Position numbers and translations under genes: made by a program
Notes under the pieces: model-generated
Database searches by the model: none
Told to the model about the DNA's origin: nothing
The model's input: only the letters and a program-made list of their open reading frames with translations
Part shown: one piece after another, positions 62,709 through 64,000 of the stretch
Numbering within the stretch: position 1 is the first letter of the stretch
Layout: each line of letters opens with the position of its first letter
DNA from: Hyphomicrobiaceae bacterium
Lineage (GTDB): Bacteria; Pseudomonadota; Alphaproteobacteria; Rhizobiales; Hyphomicrobiaceae
Assembly (NCBI GenBank): GCA_016793635.1
Contig: JAEUMD010000016.1
Coordinates: 1 to 64,000, forward strand
Direction: 5' to 3'
DNA: 64,000 nt

Positions 62709-64000
62709 TCAGAACGAGATTTTCGATCCCATCACGACCGACTGGAAGCTCTCGATGCCGGGAGAGGCGACAGCGGCGCCGCCACCATCGACGAGATCGA
62801 AGTCGAATGCGTGATGGCGATAACCGAGGTAGATCTGCATCTCGGCCGCGTCGATGTGCTGGACGACACCGAGGCCCCAGACCTCTGCGGTGCTGCCGGT
62901 TATCGTCACGGCTGCCGTGGCGGGGTCGAGATTGGTCGCTGTACCATTAGAAAGAAAATCACGGAAGCGGCCGTACTCGCCATAGAAGGCGGTCGGACCG
63001 AGGCCGTTCAGATGCGCGAGCCAGCCGAGCTTGGCGTAGACGAACGAGGCGTTGGCGAGGGCCGGATCGTCGAAGTCCCGGCGGCCGCCGGAGATGAGAG
63101 CGTTGAGGCCAGAGGGTTCGTGCAGCAGCGCCGCCGACCCGACCAGGGTCTTGTTGCGATCGTCGCCCTCGTTGTTGAGGCCGTTTTCGTCGGTCACTCG
63201 TGAATAGGCAATGGCGGCAGAGAGCTTGAAGCCGGCAAGCTGACCTTCGTACTTGGCGCCGACATCCCAGATATCGTCCTCGCCGTAGCTCGCCGACAGT
63301 ACGACGCCGGCAATGGAGGGCGTGTCGTAACGAACGACGTTGGCGGTATCACCGTTGAAGTGATTGTAGACGTCTCCAAGCGAGATGTTGGAAAGAACGC
63401 CGCTCTTGAGCCTTATGGCAAAGCCGCCGCCAAGGTCCTGTACGCCGGCATAGGCTGCAACGCCGGTTTCCGAAACATCATGTTCCGGCGCGGTATCGGA
63501 GACGCGCGAGGACTGGCCGACGGCGAGGCGGCCGTAACGTTCGCTGTCGAGAAACCAGTAGTTCTCCCAGACCACGAAACCCGAGCCGCCATCGTCGGTC
63601 GTCTGGTGGACCTCGTCGGAAACGTTGTCGCGCAAGCGGAGCGTGATCGCGTATCCCGCCTTCAGATCCTTGGAGATAGCGGCTTCGCCCGTGAACGAGA
63701 AGTTCGACTGATCGTTCTTGTTGCCGACCACATAGGTATTGCTCTCGCGCCCGTCGTCCCAGTACAGCACCGCGTGGTGCACCTGTCCCGCAATGGTCAA
63801 GGCTACCTTGCGGTTGCCCTTGCGCGCGGTCGTCGCCTCGAGCTCGGCGATGCGCTCTTCGAGGTCGGCGCAGCAATCCCCGCCGAGATCGGCCGCACGG
63901 CCGGGCGGCGCGACAAGGAGCGATAGAGTGGCGAGGAGGGTTGCCAGCGCCGCGGCGCCACCCAGTCGCGCGCCCGCGATACGTTGCTCGATTTGGCGCA
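62709..64000 (-). CDS. Porin, Rhizobiales type (5' end outside window)
   Basis: At least 430 residues; the frame stays open to the right edge, so the start codon is missing. A signal peptide core (GGAAALATLLATLSLLVAP) is present, then the mature N-terminus DLGGDCCADLEERIAELEAT, a Cys pair and short coiled coil typical of this porin family. A 16-strand barrel follows and ends with Phe (VVMGSKISF). Passive uptake channel in the outer membrane, probably trimeric. Confidence 0.9.
   Translation of the reverse strand, partial: RQIEQRIAGARLGGAAALATLLATLSLLVAPPGRAADLGGDCCADLEERIAELEATTARKGNRKVALTIAGQVHHAVLYWDDGRESNTYVVGNKNDQSNFSFTGEAAISKDLKAGYAITLRLRDNVSDEVHQTTDDGGSGFVVWENYWFLDSERYGRLAVGQSSRVSDTAPEHDVSETGVAAYAGVQDLGGGFAIRLKSGVLSNISLGDVYNHFNGDTANVVRYDTPSIAGVVLSASYGEDDIWDVGAKYEGQLAGFKLSAAIAYSRVTDENGLNNEGDDRNKTLVGSAALLHEPSGLNALISGGRRDFDDPALANASFVYAKLGWLAHLNGLGPTAFYGEYGRFRDFLSNGTATNLDPATAAVTITGSTAEVWGLGVVQHIDAAEMQIYLGYRHHAFDFDLVDGGGAAVASPGIESFQSVVMGSKISF

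Noticed and set aside
62511-63203. Plus-strand frame opposite the porin gene
   Set aside because: Antisense to a porin with clear signal peptide core, mature N-terminus and C-terminal Phe.

Overview
The window reads as alphaproteobacterial chromosome carrying a complete oxidative dissimilatory sulfite reductase (dsr) gene cluster. Class markers are PleD/DivK-type signalling, two EipB/DUF1849 envelope proteins, a DinB with an N-terminal zinc ribbon, and a Rhizobiales-type porin (mature N-terminus with a Cys-Cys pair and short coiled coil) at the right edge. The dsr gene order (A B E F H C M K L J O P N), with dsrEFH, a CX10C DsrC, dsrL and a siroheme amidase, is the arrangement of sulfur oxidisers such as Allochromatium. 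The host is therefore probably a sulfur- or thiosulfate-oxidising alphaproteobacterium (Hyphomicrobiales or Rhodospirillales; I cannot decide which).

Layout. 1-9.5 kb: 3' part of rnr, a DUF983 protein, an S41 protease, an orphan DUF1989 protein, an unknown lipoprotein/SHOCT pair, a LysR regulator divergent from an NmrA-like reductase plus DoxX, and rpmG. 9.5-21 kb: pleD-divK, a ROK kinase-dinB pair, a membrane adenylate cyclase, two eipB paralogues flanking a 2-hydroxyacid dehydrogenase and a diguanylate cyclase, and a SPOR lipoprotein. 21-31 kb: aspS divergent from rnd, an IS3 fossil and palindromic repeats, a Tat-exported metallo-beta-lactamase-fold protein, an alpha/beta hydrolase, a DEAD-box helicase and serA. 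31-34 kb: a DUF2946 protein and a copper-type TonB receptor. 34-37 kb: two small zinc-ribbon paralogues, a cysteine-free DsrC homologue and an unusual HTH-ferredoxin-flavin reductase. 37-39.3 kb: an ECF sigma/RskA-type anti-sigma pair divergent from a DUF4394 gene, with matching promoter motifs on both sides. 39.5-55.3 kb (minus strand): dsrABEFHCMKLJOPN followed by DUF4202 and an Mrp-DUF971 fusion. 55.6-59.3 kb (plus strand, divergent from dsrA): a TauD-like dioxygenase, two tiny unknown proteins, cysG and a second cysteine-free DsrC homologue, closed by a perfect terminator. 59.3-64 kb: a Met-rich membrane protein, a DUF302 protein, a di-heme (DUF1111) oxidoreductase and the 3' part of a porin.

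How it works together. Sulfane sulfur is passed via DsrE/DsrEFH to DsrC. Siroheme made by CysG and amidated by DsrN loads DsrAB. DsrAB oxidises the DsrC-bound sulfur, with electrons going to DsrL and to the DsrMKJOP membrane complex. DUF4202, Mrp-DUF971, the TauD-like dioxygenase, the two tiny proteins and the Cys-less DsrC homologues are plausible but uncharacterised accessories, and they are the most interesting part of the window. By eye, third-position composition changes near 21 kb, from almost exclusive CTG leucine codons to a CTG/CTC mix. That could be an island boundary, strand or expression bias, or an assembly join.

No rRNA, tRNA, CRISPR array or intact insertion sequence was seen.
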